From positions 1 to 40,772 of the forward strand of contig JABAQN010000051.1 of the NCBI GenBank assembly GCA_019187495.1: a stretch of DNA of 40,772 nucleotides, written 5' to 3'. Shown piece after piece: positions 1 to 7,852 of this stretch (its first letter is position 1; every line of letters starts with the position of its first letter). The position numbers were made by a program, and so were the translations under genes. This stretch comes from Steroidobacteraceae bacterium (GTDB lineage Bacteria > Pseudomonadota > Gammaproteobacteria > Steroidobacterales > Steroidobacteraceae). The notes under the pieces were generated by a model. That model was not told the origin of the DNA. It saw only the letters and a list, made by a program, of their open reading frames with translations, and searched no databases.

Positions 1-79
1 TCCCACTCAGCAGCGCGCGCTTCAGCTCCTGCAGTCCATCACCGTGTAGCCACTCGCACGACACCGAGCAATGCGCCAA
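1..79 (-). CDS. possible 5' fragment of an unidentified gene, cut by the window edge
   Basis: Downstream of ygfX on the minus strand one frame stays open to the window edge. It could start at TTG 79 or GTG 64 and would encode a short stretch containing EWLHGDGLQELKRALLSG. About 25 codons are too few to recognise a family. A plus-strand frame ending at a TAG at 47-49 is also possible, so the assignment is weak. No ribosome binding site was recognised. Confidence 0.2.
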   Translation of the reverse strand, partial: MAHCSVSCEWLHGDGLQELKRALLSG

Positions 80-88
80 CCTGCTGAG

Positions 89-535
89 TCACAACGCAAT
101 ACCTGTCGCCGGCGCTTGGAACTTCCGTCTAGCAGCCCGGCCGCGGGCAGCCCCGGATCCGCCGCCTGCGAAGCGCAGGCGAACCGCCAGGGCGCGGTCG
201 ATCACGCACGCACGGCGCCTGCCCCGGGCGGTCGCGAACGCGAGCCACACCACGGCCCCGAGCGTCATGCCGTACGGCTGCGGTAGCGCCGGCATCACCC
301 CGCCGCCGTCATGGAGCTGCCAGTCGCGCCGGCCCCGATGCACGAGCTGGCGAACCGAGGTGCGCGAGCGCAGTGCCACCTCACGCCACAGCGCCGGCCC
401 GCCGAGTGCCCAGAGGGCAGCCACGAGCGCGAGGCGCAGGCCCGGCGCGAGCCCTCCCGCGGCGACAATCCCGGCGCTTGCCACGACGAGCCAGCCCGCG
501 AGTGCGGCGAGGAGCACGGAAGACGGCCGCAGCAC
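89..535 (-). CDS. ygfX: YgfX-like inner membrane protein
   Basis: This is a small protein of about 148 residues with a pair of hydrophobic helices near the N-terminus (about residues 5-45) and a soluble, Arg-rich C-terminal part. The start of the segment, LRPSSVLLAALAG, matches the LRPS-type opening of the YgfX (CptA) family. It lies directly downstream of sdhE, which is the family's usual neighbour in Gammaproteobacteria. In E. coli YgfX has been described as a toxin partner of SdhE acting on MreB and FtsZ, but that role is debated, so only the family is called. Only GTG starts are available: 535 (chosen, just after the sdhE stop) or 625 (would overlap sdhE by 74 nt). Confidence 0.65.
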   Translation of the reverse strand: MLRPSSVLLAALAGWLVVASAGIVAAGGLAPGLRLALVAALWALGGPALWREVALRSRTSVRQLVHRGRRDWQLHDGGGVMPALPQPYGMTLGAVVWLAFATARGRRRACVIDRALAVRLRFAGGGSGAARGRAARRKFQAPATGIAL

Positions 536-551
536 GAAGCTGCGCGGCGCA

Positions 552-809
552 TCAGCCCGGCGGCGCCGAAGGGTCCCGGAGCGTGCGGACGAGGCGGGCG
601 AAGGCGGGATCGGACGGCATGACACCCCCGAGGAGATACGCCGCGAGCTCGGGATCCGGCAACTCGAGAAAGCGGATGAATGCCGCGCGATCCTCGTTCG
701 ACGCCGCCGCGAACCCGTGGGCCACGAATCGCCCGAGGAGCAGGTCGAGTTCCTTCATGCCGCGGCGGCAGCGCCACTGAAGGCGCCGCACGTCGGGGTC
801 CTGCGTCAT
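552..809 (-). CDS. sdhE: SdhE, FAD assembly factor for succinate dehydrogenase
   Basis: The product has 85 residues, the usual size for SdhE (DUF339/Sdh5). The flavinylation motif RGxxE is present as RGMKE at residues 16-20, followed by LDLLLGRF typical of the five-helix fold. In this family the protein binds apo-SdhA and promotes covalent attachment of FAD in the cytoplasm. The ATG overlaps the sdhB stop by one base (TGATG), which indicates translational coupling to the operon sdhCDAB. The C-terminus ends near the probable start of ygfX. The assignment is firm from motif, size and position. Confidence 0.93.
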   Translation of the reverse strand: MTQDPDVRRLQWRCRRGMKELDLLLGRFVAHGFAAASNEDRAAFIRFLELPDPELAAYLLGGVMPSDPAFARLVRTLRDPSAPPG

Positions 810-1594
810 CAGTTCTTGCGCTCGGCGAGCAGCTTCTTGATCTCGGCGATCGCCTTGGCGGGATTCAGGTCCTTCGGGCAGGCCTCGGTGCAGTTCATGA
901 TCGTGTGGCACCGGTAGAGCTTGAACGGATCCTCGAGCGCATCGAGCCGCTCGCCGGTCGCCTCGTCGCGGCTGTCGATGATCCAGCGATACGCGGCGAG
1001 CAGCGCGGCGGGCCCGAGATAGCGGTCCGAGTTCCACCAGTAGCTCGGGCAGGAAGTCGAACAGCAGGCGCACAGGATGCACGCCGACGGCCGGTCGATC
1101 TTTTCCTGGTCGGCCTTGGATTGCAGTCGCTCGCCGTCGGCGGGCGCCGGCGTGTGCGTCTGCAGCCACGGCTTGATGGATGCGTACTGCGCATAGAACT
1201 GGGTGAGATCGGGCACGAGGTCCTTCACGACCGGCATGTGCGGCAGCGGATAGATCGCGACGTCGCCCGAAATATCGTCGCAGGCCCTGGTGCAGGCGAG
1301 CGTATTCAGGCCGTCGATGTTCATCGCGCAGCTGCCGCAGATGCCCTCGCGGCACGAGCGACGGAAGGTGAGTGTGCTGTCGACCTCGTTCTTGATCTTG
1401 ATCAAGGCATCGAGAACCATCGGCCCGCAGCTGCCCATGTCGACCTCGTAGGTGTCGAGGCGCGGGTTCTCCGCCGAATCGGGGTCGAAGCGATAGATGC
1501 GGAACGTGCGGACCTTTTTCGCGCCCGCCGGGGCCTTGAAGACCTTGCCGTCGCGGCGAATGCGGGAATTGGCGGGAAGGCGGAAATTGGCCAT
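809..1594 (-). CDS. sdhB: succinate dehydrogenase iron-sulfur subunit
   Basis: This 261-residue protein carries electrons from the SdhA flavin to ubiquinone through three Fe-S clusters. The [2Fe-2S] ligands are Cys81, Cys86, Cys89 and Cys101 (CREGICGSC...C). The C-terminal ferredoxin-like domain has Cys172, Cys175, Cys178 and Cys182 in [12 protein letters not shown], and a second group at Cys229, Cys235 and Cys239, which supply the [4Fe-4S] and [3Fe-4S] clusters. The N-terminus, with an Arg- and Lys-rich stretch before the ferredoxin domain, resembles the alphaproteobacterial and mitochondrial type. Its ATG overlaps the sdhA stop by one base (TGATG), and its own stop overlaps the sdhE ATG in the same way. 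Confidence 0.97.
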   Translation of the reverse strand: MANFRLPANSRIRRDGKVFKAPAGAKKVRTFRIYRFDPDSAENPRLDTYEVDMGSCGPMVLDALIKIKNEVDSTLTFRRSCREGICGSCAMNIDGLNTLACTRACDDISGDVAIYPLPHMPVVKDLVPDLTQFYAQYASIKPWLQTHTPAPADGERLQSKADQEKIDRPSACILCACCSTSCPSYWWNSDRYLGPAALLAAYRWIIDSRDEATGERLDALEDPFKLYRCHTIMNCTEACPKDLNPAKAIAEIKKLLAERKN

Positions 1595-3378
1595 CAGTAC
1601 ACCCTCGGCTTCGGCGGCACGGTCTCAACGTCCCGGGTCAGCGTGTCGAGGTGCACTTTCCGGTAGTCGATCTGCGTGCGGCCCTGTGCATCGACCCGGA
1701 TCAGCGTGTGCTTCATCCATTCGCCATCGTTGCGCTCCGGGTAGTCTTCGCGCGCGTGCGCGCCGCGGCTCTCCCGGCGGTTCTCCGCGGCGTGGATCGT
1801 CGCCACCGCCTGCCCGAGCAGGTTGTCGAGTTCGAGCGTTTCGACGAGGTCGGTGTTCCAGATGAGCGAACGATCGCTGACGCGCACGTCGGCGAAAGAC
1901 GCGTGGGTCTTCGCGAGCTTCCCGCAACCTTCGCGCAGCGACTGCTCGGTGCGAAACACCGCGGCATCGGCCTGCATGATCCGCTGCATCTCGCGGCGGA
2001 TCTCCGCCGTCGGCCGCGCGCCGTTCGCGTTTCGCAGCCGGTCGAGCCGCGCGACGGCGAAATCGCCGGCGTCCTTCGCGAGCGGCCGGTGGCGCTCGCC
2101 CGGCTTCACGAGCGAGGCGATATGGCGCGCCGCCTCGCGGCCGAAGATCACGATGTCGAGCAGCGAATTGGAACCGAGCCGGTTCGCGCCGTGCACCGAC
2201 ACGCACGCGGCCTCGCCCGCCGCGAAGAGTCCCGGCACGATCGTGTCGGGGTCGCCATTCTTCACGGTCACCACTTCGCCGTGGATGTTGCAGGGAATGC
2301 CGCCCATGTTGTAGTGCACGGTCGGCTGCACCGGAATCGGCTCCTTCGTGACATCGACGCCGGCGAAGATGCGCGCGGTGTCAGCGATGCCCGGCAGGCG
2401 CTCGTGGATCACTTCCGGCCCGAGGTGCTCGAGGTGCAGGTGGATGTGATCGCGGTGCTCGCCGACGCCGCGCCCTTCGCGCACTTCGATCGTCATGGCG
2501 CGGCTGACGACATCGCGCGAGGCGAGGTCCTTCGCGTTCGGCGCGTAGCGCTCCATGAAGCGCTCGCCCTTCGAGTTCGTGAGATAGCCGCCCTCGCCGC
2601 GCACGCCCTCGGTGATCAGGCAGCCGGCGCCGTAGATGCCGGTCGGGTGGAACTGCACGAACTCCATGTCCTGCAGCGCCAGCCCGGCGCGCAGCGCCAT
2701 GCCGCCGCCATCGCCGGTGCAGGTATGCGCGGACGTGCAGGTGAAGAAGGCGCGCCCATAGCCGCCGGTCGCGAGGATCACGGCGTGCGCGCGGTAGCGA
2801 TGCACGCGTCCGGTCGCCAGATCGAGCGCCACGACGCCGCGGCAGGCGTCACCTTCCATGACGAGATCGATCGCGAAGAACTCGACGTGGAATTCGGCGT
2901 TGTGGCGGATCGACTGCTGGTAGAGCGCGTGCAGCATCGCGTGGCCGGTGCGGTCGGCCGCCGCGGCGGTGCGCTGCGCGATGCCCTTGCCGTAGTGGGT
3001 CGTCATGCCGCCGAACGGGCGCTGGTAGATGCGCCCGTCCTCGGTGCGCGAGAACGGCACGCCGTAGTGCTCGAGCTCGATGACGGCGGCCGGCGCCTCC
3101 TTGCACATGAACTCGATCGCGTCCTGGTCGCCGAGCCAGTCCGAGCCCTTGATGGTGTCGTAGAAGTGGAAGCGCCAGTCGTCCTCGCCCATGTTGCCGA
3201 GCGCGGCGCTGATGCCGCCCTGCGCGGCCACCGTGTGGCTGCGGGTCGGGAACACCTTGGTGATGCACGCGGTCTTGAGGCCGGCCTCGGCGAGTCCCAG
3301 CGTCGCGCGCAGGCCGGCGCCGCCGGCGCCGACGACGACGACATCGTAAGTGTGGTCGATGAAGGCGTAGTCGCTCAT
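1594..3378 (-). CDS. sdhA: succinate dehydrogenase flavoprotein subunit
   Basis: This is the catalytic subunit that oxidises succinate to fumarate in the TCA cycle and respiratory complex II. The 594-residue length is normal. An N-terminal dinucleotide-binding motif ([17 protein letters not shown]) is followed by [10 protein letters not shown], in which His48 is the expected site of covalent FAD attachment. The substrate and catalytic region HPTGIYGAG...TEGVRGEGG is present. The frame is open 90 codons further upstream, but the ATG at 3378 gives the canonical start and overlaps the sdhD stop by four bases (ATGA). It is followed by sdhB and sdhE, so the enzyme and its flavinylation factor are made from one transcript. 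Confidence 0.97.
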   Translation of the reverse strand: MSDYAFIDHTYDVVVVGAGGAGLRATLGLAEAGLKTACITKVFPTRSHTVAAQGGISAALGNMGEDDWRFHFYDTIKGSDWLGDQDAIEFMCKEAPAAVIELEHYGVPFSRTEDGRIYQRPFGGMTTHYGKGIAQRTAAAADRTGHAMLHALYQQSIRHNAEFHVEFFAIDLVMEGDACRGVVALDLATGRVHRYRAHAVILATGGYGRAFFTCTSAHTCTGDGGGMALRAGLALQDMEFVQFHPTGIYGAGCLITEGVRGEGGYLTNSKGERFMERYAPNAKDLASRDVVSRAMTIEVREGRGVGEHRDHIHLHLEHLGPEVIHERLPGIADTARIFAGVDVTKEPIPVQPTVHYNMGGIPCNIHGEVVTVKNGDPDTIVPGLFAAGEAACVSVHGANRLGSNSLLDIVIFGREAARHIASLVKPGERHRPLAKDAGDFAVARLDRLRNANGARPTAEIRREMQRIMQADAAVFRTEQSLREGCGKLAKTHASFADVRVSDRSLIWNTDLVETLELDNLLGQAVATIHAAENRRESRGAHAREDYPERNDGEWMKHTLIRVDAQGRTQIDYRKVHLDTLTRDVETVPPKPRVY

Positions 3379-3761
3379 CCGAAGCTCCGCAGCACGAGAC
3401 GCAGCACCGCGAGCAAGGCGATCGCCGCCACCAGTACATGCGCGAATACATTGACGATCAGCAGCACGACCTTGCTGTGCCGGCCGTGGACATAGTCTTC
3501 GATCACGACCTGCACGCCGAGCCGCGAATGCCAGGTCGCGGTGATGACGAGCAGCGCGATGCACACCGGATGGCTGCCCTCGGCGATCCAGGCGCTGACG
3601 CGCGCGTGATCGGCGAGCGGCAGCTGCACGAGTGACAACACGAACCACACGGTGAGCACGGCGAGCGCCACCGCGGTCACGCGCTGCACGATCCAGTGGT
3701 GCACGCCATCGTGCGCCGGGCCGCGGCCGAGCGCCTCGCCGAGCGGTGAACGCAGGCTCAT
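3375..3761 (-). CDS. sdhD: succinate dehydrogenase membrane anchor subunit
   Basis: This is a 128-residue hydrophobic protein with three predicted membrane helices (about 28-48, 66-88 and 98-122). The SHP...[17 protein letters not shown] stretch is characteristic of SdhD; His78 corresponds to the axial haem b ligand position of the family. With SdhC it anchors SdhAB in the inner membrane and forms the ubiquinone site. The ATG at 3761 overlaps the sdhC stop by four bases. It is short but of normal family length. Confidence 0.93.
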   Translation of the reverse strand: MSLRSPLGEALGRGPAHDGVHHWIVQRVTAVALAVLTVWFVLSLVQLPLADHARVSAWIAEGSHPVCIALLVITATWHSRLGVQVVIEDYVHGRHSKVVLLIVNVFAHVLVAAIALLAVLRLVLRSFG

Positions 3762-4153
3762 GGCGCCACCCCGGTGCCGCGGAAGAACAGGAACCAAGCG
3801 AGTGCGACGAACAGGACCAGCGCGGCGAGGATCACGACGCGAAAGCTGCGCCGCGCCTCGCGCTTCTCGAAACCAAAGATGCGATCCCACGCGAGGTGGC
3901 GAATGCCGTTGAAGAGGTGGTAGCAGAACGCGAGCAGCCACAGCGCGAGCAGCACCTTGCCGGGAACGCTGCCGAGGATCGCGCTCGCATCGCCGTAGGC
4001 CGCCGCGCCGCCGGCGGCGGCGGCGAGCCACCAGGCGAGCACGATCAGGCCGAAAGCCAGCCCGATGCCGGTCATGCGATGCGTGAAGGAGCCGATCATC
4101 GTGTACTGGAACCGGTACACGCTGACGTGCGGCGACAGTGGCCGTGGGCGCAT
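3758..4153 (-). CDS. sdhC: succinate dehydrogenase cytochrome b556 subunit
   Basis: This 131-residue protein has three membrane helices. The N-terminal signature [13 protein letters not shown]...[11 protein letters not shown] is typical of SdhC, and [13 protein letters not shown] in the second helix region carries the conserved histidines for haem b. The ATG at 4153 was chosen because the family signature begins at once after it; the open frame extends upstream across the SDHAF4-type gene. It is the first of the four structural sdh genes, 14 nt downstream of the SDHAF4-type stop codon, so the assembly factor probably shares the transcript. Confidence 0.94.
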   Translation of the reverse strand: MRPRPLSPHVSVYRFQYTMIGSFTHRMTGIGLAFGLIVLAWWLAAAAGGAAAYGDASAILGSVPGKVLLALWLLAFCYHLFNGIRHLAWDRIFGFEKREARRSFRVVILAALVLFVALAWFLFFRGTGVAP

Positions 4154-4167
4154 GCGATCTCCCGAAA

Positions 4168-4320
4168 TCAAAAGTCGATACAGCGGCCGCGCCGCTCCCA
4201 GTCGCCGTAGCGCGTCGGTTCGGGTCCTTCCGGCCCGTCGATTTCCCGTGGTGCCGGCGCGGGCGCCGGTGCAGCCTCGGTCGGGGTGGTTTCGTCGGGT
4301 GTATCGACCGGCTGCGGCAT
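4168..4320 (-). CDS. DUF1674 / SDHAF4-type succinate dehydrogenase assembly factor
   Basis: This very small protein (50 residues from ATG 4320; 74 from ATG 4392) ends in EIDGPEGPEPTRYGDWERRG followed by RCIDF. This is the C-terminal signature of DUF1674, the family of eukaryotic SDHAF4 and yeast Sdh8. In eukaryotes the factor binds flavinylated SdhA and aids dimerisation with SdhB; a similar role here is inference. The N-terminal part is a low-complexity Thr/Glu/Ala/Pro linker, as usual in the family. It stands immediately upstream of sdhC. The start is uncertain because neither ATG has a clear ribosome binding site. Confidence 0.82.
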   Translation of the reverse strand: MPQPVDTPDETTPTEAAPAPAPAPREIDGPEGPEPTRYGDWERRGRCIDF

Positions 4321-4326
4321 GGCCCG

Positions 4327-4343
4327 GAATTCTGCCAGAATTC
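4327..4343. repeat. 17-nt perfect inverted repeat in the sdh / ygfZ divergent region
   Basis: The sequence GAATTCTGCCAGAATTC is two 8-nt arms around a single central C. It ends 6 nt upstream of the ATG at 4320 of the SDHAF4-type gene and 15 nt upstream of the ygfZ ATG at 4359. It could be an operator for the divergent genes or a small hairpin at the sdh ribosome binding site. If the SDHAF4-type gene starts at 4392, the palindrome is coding instead. No known consensus is assigned. Confidence 0.5.
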
Positions 4344-4358
4344 GCCCACCCTCTCCAC

Positions 4359-5228
4359 ATGCGCGGCCACGACGCGGGCACGGTGAACCCATTCCACGGA
4401 CAATGTCGACTCGCGGATCTCGGCGTGCTCACCGCGCGCGGCCGCGACGCGGTCCCCTTCCTGCAGGGGCAACTCTCGCAGGATGTGACACGGCTCGATG
4501 CGCACGCGTGGCGCTACGCGGGCTATCACAATCCGCAGGGCCGTGTCATCGCGGTGCTGCGCCTCGTGCCCGCCGTCGATGGCGTGCACTGCGTGCTGCC
4601 GCGCGAACTCGTCGCGGCGGTCGCTGCGCGGCTGCGTCGCTACGTCCTGCGCGCCAAGGTCACGCTCGCGGACGACAGCGAAGTACTGCAGGTCATCGGC
4701 GCCGTGCACGAAGATCGACGCCGTGAGCTGCGGATCGAGCCGGCGCCGGGCGGCGCGGTGGACGATGCGGCGCTGGCAGCGCGCGCAGCCTGGCGCGCGC
4801 TCGACATCGCCGCGGGCCTGCCGCAGGTCTACCCCGCCACGAGCGAAGTGTTCGTCGCGCAGATGCTGAACCTCGATCTCGTCGGCGGCATCGCGTTCGA
4901 CAAGGGCTGCTACACGGGCCAGGAGATCGTCGCGCGCGCGCACTATCGGGGCCGCGTCAAGCGGCGCATGCAGCGCTTTCGCGCGGCGACGGGGTCCCGC
5001 ACGGCGCTCGTCCCGGGCAGCACCGGCAGGCTCGCCGACGGGCGCGCGTTCCAGGTCGTCGACGCGGTCGCGCTCGCGGACGGCGACACCGAATTCCTCG
5101 CCGTCGCGCCGCTCACCGCGGCCGATCCCGCCGCCCCCGGCGAGCTGGCGCAGGATGCGCCACGCGAACCGGCCGCGACGCCTGTCGAAGCGCGGTCGCT
5201 GCCGCTTCCCTATGCGCTGCCGGACTGA
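4359..5228 (+). CDS. ygfZ: YgfZ-family folate-binding protein (Fe-S cluster and tRNA modification related)
   Basis: From ATG 4359 the product has 289 residues. It belongs to the GcvT-like fold and carries the YgfZ signature KGCYTGQE at residues 182-189, including the conserved Cys184, then a second domain of about 90 residues. In E. coli, YgfZ binds tetrahydrofolate and is needed for full activity of some Fe-S enzymes and MiaB. The gene diverges from the sdh operon, which encodes a major Fe-S enzyme, and ends 14 nt from the lysS stop. GTG 4383 is an alternative start; the open frame upstream of 4359 lies opposite the SDHAF4-type gene and sdhC and is not coding. Confidence 0.88.
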   Translation: MRGHDAGTVNPFHGQCRLADLGVLTARGRDAVPFLQGQLSQDVTRLDAHAWRYAGYHNPQGRVIAVLRLVPAVDGVHCVLPRELVAAVAARLRRYVLRAKVTLADDSEVLQVIGAVHEDRRRELRIEPAPGGAVDDAALAARAAWRALDIAAGLPQVYPATSEVFVAQMLNLDLVGGIAFDKGCYTGQEIVARAHYRGRVKRRMQRFRAATGSRTALVPGSTGRLADGRAFQVVDAVALADGDTEFLAVAPLTAADPAAPGELAQDAPREPAATPVEARSLPLPYALPD

Positions 5229-5242
5229 GGCGTCACGCCCGC

Positions 5243-6739
5243 TCAGGCTTCCGGCCGCATCTGCGGGAACAGCAGCACGTCGCGGATCGAAGGCGAATCG
5301 GTGAAGAACATCACGAGGCGGTCGATGCCGATGCCGAGCCCCGCGGTCGGCGGCATCGCATATTCGAGCGCGCGCACGTAATCGGCGTCGTAGTACATCG
5401 CTTCCTCATCGCCCGCTTCCTTGCGCGCGACCTGCGCGCGAAAGCGCTCGGCCTGGTCCTCCGGGTCATTCAGCTCGGAGAAGCCGTTGGCGAGCTCGCG
5501 CCCCGCGACGAAGAACTCGAAGCGGTCCGTGACGAAGGGATCCGCATCGTTGGCGCGCGACAGCGGCGACACCTCGGCCGGATAGGCGTGCACGAAAGTC
5601 GGGTCGATGAACGTATGTTCGGCCGTCTTCTCGAAAATTTCGATCTGCAGCTTGCCGGCGCCATCGTGCTTGCCGGGCGCGATGCCGAGCCGCTCGCACC
5701 AGCGGCGCAGGTACGGGACATCCCGCAGCGACAGCGGATCGATGCCGGGATTGTGCTCGAGGATCGCCGCTTCGATCGTCACGCGGCGAAACGGCGCCTC
5801 GAGGTCGTAGGCGCGGCCCTGGTACTCGAAGCGGCACGTGCCGCGCACGCTCCCGGCGATGCCGCGCATCACCCGCTCGACGAGGTCCATCAGGTCGCGA
5901 TAGTCCGCGTAGGCCCAGTAGAGCTCGAGCATCGTGAACTCGGGGTTGTGCTGCGTCGACAGCCCCTCGTTCCTGAAATTGCGGTTGATCTCGTAGACGC
6001 GCTCGAAGCCGCCGACGACCAGGCGCTTCAGGTAAAGCTCCGGCGCGATGCGCAGGAACATGTCGAGGCCGAGCGCGTTGTGGTGCGTGACGAACGGCCG
6101 TGCCGCCGCCCCGCCCGGAATCGGCTGCATCATCGGCGTCTCGACTTCCATGAAGTCCTGTGCGTCGAGGAACGCGCGCAGGTAACGGATGATCGCCACG
6201 CGCTCGGCGAACACGCGCCGGCTGTCCTCGTTGACGATCAGGTCGACGTAGCGCTGCCGGTAGCGCGTCTCGGTATCGGCGAGGCCGTGCCACTTGTCGG
6301 GAAGCGGTCGCAGCGATTTCGCGAGCAGTCGCACGCGCGTCGCGCGCACCGAGAGCTCGCCGGTCTTCGTGCGAAAGAGGACCCCTTCGGCGCCGAGGAT
6401 GTCGCCGACATCCCAGTCCTTCCACGCGTCGTAGGCCTCGCCGAGGGCGTCCTTCTGCAGGAAGACCTGGATCCGGCCGCTCCGGTCCGCGAGCTTCGCG
6501 AAACTCGCCTTGCCCATCACGCGCTTCGCCATCAGCCGCCCGCCGACGTGCACGTGCACCGGATTCGCCTCGAGCCATTCGGCGCCCTTGTCGTGGTAGC
6601 TCGCCTCGATCTGCGCGGCGAGCGCATCGCGCCGGAAGTCGTTCGGGTAGGCCGGCCCCTTGCCGCGCAGCGCCGCGAGCTTCGCGCGCCGCTCGGCGAT
6701 CAGCCGGTTCTCGTCGCCGCCGGATGCTTCGTTGGTCAC
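5243..6739 (-). CDS. lysS: lysyl-tRNA synthetase, class II
   Basis: This 498-residue enzyme charges tRNA-Lys. The N-terminal OB-fold anticodon-binding domain (about 50-160, with [16 protein letters not shown]) is followed by the class II catalytic core. Motif 2 is [18 protein letters not shown] and motif 3 is [13 protein letters not shown]. The C-terminus FPQMRPE is usual. The start codon is GTG, four bases downstream of the prfB stop, so the two genes are expected to be co-transcribed. The prfB-lysS pair is conserved across many Gammaproteobacteria. Confidence 0.97.
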   Translation of the reverse strand: MTNEASGGDENRLIAERRAKLAALRGKGPAYPNDFRRDALAAQIEASYHDKGAEWLEANPVHVHVGGRLMAKRVMGKASFAKLADRSGRIQVFLQKDALGEAYDAWKDWDVGDILGAEGVLFRTKTGELSVRATRVRLLAKSLRPLPDKWHGLADTETRYRQRYVDLIVNEDSRRVFAERVAIIRYLRAFLDAQDFMEVETPMMQPIPGGAAARPFVTHHNALGLDMFLRIAPELYLKRLVVGGFERVYEINRNFRNEGLSTQHNPEFTMLELYWAYADYRDLMDLVERVMRGIAGSVRGTCRFEYQGRAYDLEAPFRRVTIEAAILEHNPGIDPLSLRDVPYLRRWCERLGIAPGKHDGAGKLQIEIFEKTAEHTFIDPTFVHAYPAEVSPLSRANDADPFVTDRFEFFVAGRELANGFSELNDPEDQAERFRAQVARKEAGDEEAMYYDADYVRALEYAMPPTAGLGIGIDRLVMFFTDSPSIRDVLLFPQMRPEA

Positions 6740-6743
6740 GCTG

Positions 6744-7839
6744 TCAGAGCCCCGCCTTGAGTGATGCTTCCATGAACTGGTCGAGGTCGCCGTCGAGCAC
6801 CGCCTGCGTGTTGCCGACCTCGACGCCGGTGCGCAGGTCCTTGATGCGCGACTGGTCGAGCACGTAGGAGCGGATCTGGTTGCCCCAGCTGACGTCGGAC
6901 TTGGAATCCTCGAGCACCTTCGCCGCGGCGTTGCGCTTGTTCACTTCGAGCTCATAGAGCTTCGCCTTCAGCATCTTCATCGCGGTCGAGCGGTTCTTGT
7001 GCTGGCTGCGCTCGTTCTGGCACGCGACCACGATGCCGGAGGGGATGTGGCGCAGGCGCACGGCGGATTCGGTCTTGTTGACGTGCTGGCCGCCCGCGCC
7101 GCTCGAGCGGAACACGTCCATCTCGATGTCGGCCGGGTTCACCTCGATCGCGATGTCGTCGTCGATCTCGGGCGAGACGAACACGGAGGCGAACGAGGTG
7201 TGGCGCCGGTTGCCCGAATCGAACGGCGACTTGCGCACGAGGCGATGCACGCCCGTCTCGGTGCGCAACCACCCATAGGCGTACTCGCCGCGTATCTCGA
7301 GCGAGGCGCTCTTCACGCCCGCGACTTCCCCGGCGCTCGAGTCGATCACCTCACACCCGAAGCCGCGCGTTGCCGCCCAGCGGATGTACATGCGCATCAG
7401 CATCTGCGCCCAGTCCTGCGCTTCGGTGCCGCCGGCGCCCGCCTGGATATCGAGGTAGGCGTTGTTCGGATCCATTTCGCCGCGGAACATGCGTTTGAAT
7501 TCGAGCCGGCGCACGGCCTGCTCGAGGCCGCCGGATTCGCGTTCGATGTCGCGCGCGGCGGATTCGTCGTTCTCCGCCTCGGCGAGTTCGAGCAGTTCGG
7601 CCGCGTCCGAGATCGCGCCCGTGGCGCGGTCGAGTTCGCCGATGTCCGCGGTGAGCCTCGCGCGTTCCTTGCCGAGCAGTTGCGCGCGGTCGGGATCGGT
7701 CCAGACGGCGGGGTCTTCGAGCTCGCGGTTTACTTCTTCGAGGCGCTCGACCTTGCTGTCGTACTCAAAGAAACCCCCGTAACGAACGCGCGCGCTCGTC
7801 GAGATCCCTGAGCGTGCGCTTCAGCTGGCTGACTTCCAT
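6744..7839 (-). CDS. prfB: peptide chain release factor 2, with programmed +1 frameshift
   Basis: RF2 terminates translation at UGA and UAA. The gene is split: an ATG at 7839 opens a 24-codon frame ending at an in-frame TGA (7767-7765), and skipping one base (7767) continues into the long frame from 7766 to 6744. The joined product has 364 residues, the normal RF2 size. The recognition motif SPF falls at about 204-206 and the catalytic GGQ at about 249-251, as in the E. coli protein. The frameshift lets RF2 limit its own synthesis. The gene lies 13 nt downstream of recJ and 4 nt upstream of lysS. Confidence 0.97.
7765..7779 (-). promoter_or_regulatory. prfB programmed +1 ribosomal frameshift site
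   Basis: On the minus strand the site reads CGG GGG TTT CTT TGA, followed by G. It has the canonical parts: a GGGGG anti-SD-pairing element three bases before the slippery CTT codon, and UGA as codon 25. When RF2 is scarce the ribosome pauses at UGA and the Leu tRNA slips one base forward to read GAG as the next codon. This is well established for prfB. The uracil-rich TTT CTT stretch corresponds to TAT CTT in E. coli. Confidence 0.96.
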
Positions 7840-7852
7840 CGGTGAAATTTTA

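Noticed and set aside
7765-7767. In-frame TGA in prfB read as a sequencing error or pseudogene
   Set aside because: The stop is part of the classical CTT-TGA +1 frameshift site with an upstream GGGGG element, and the joined product has full RF2 length and motifs.
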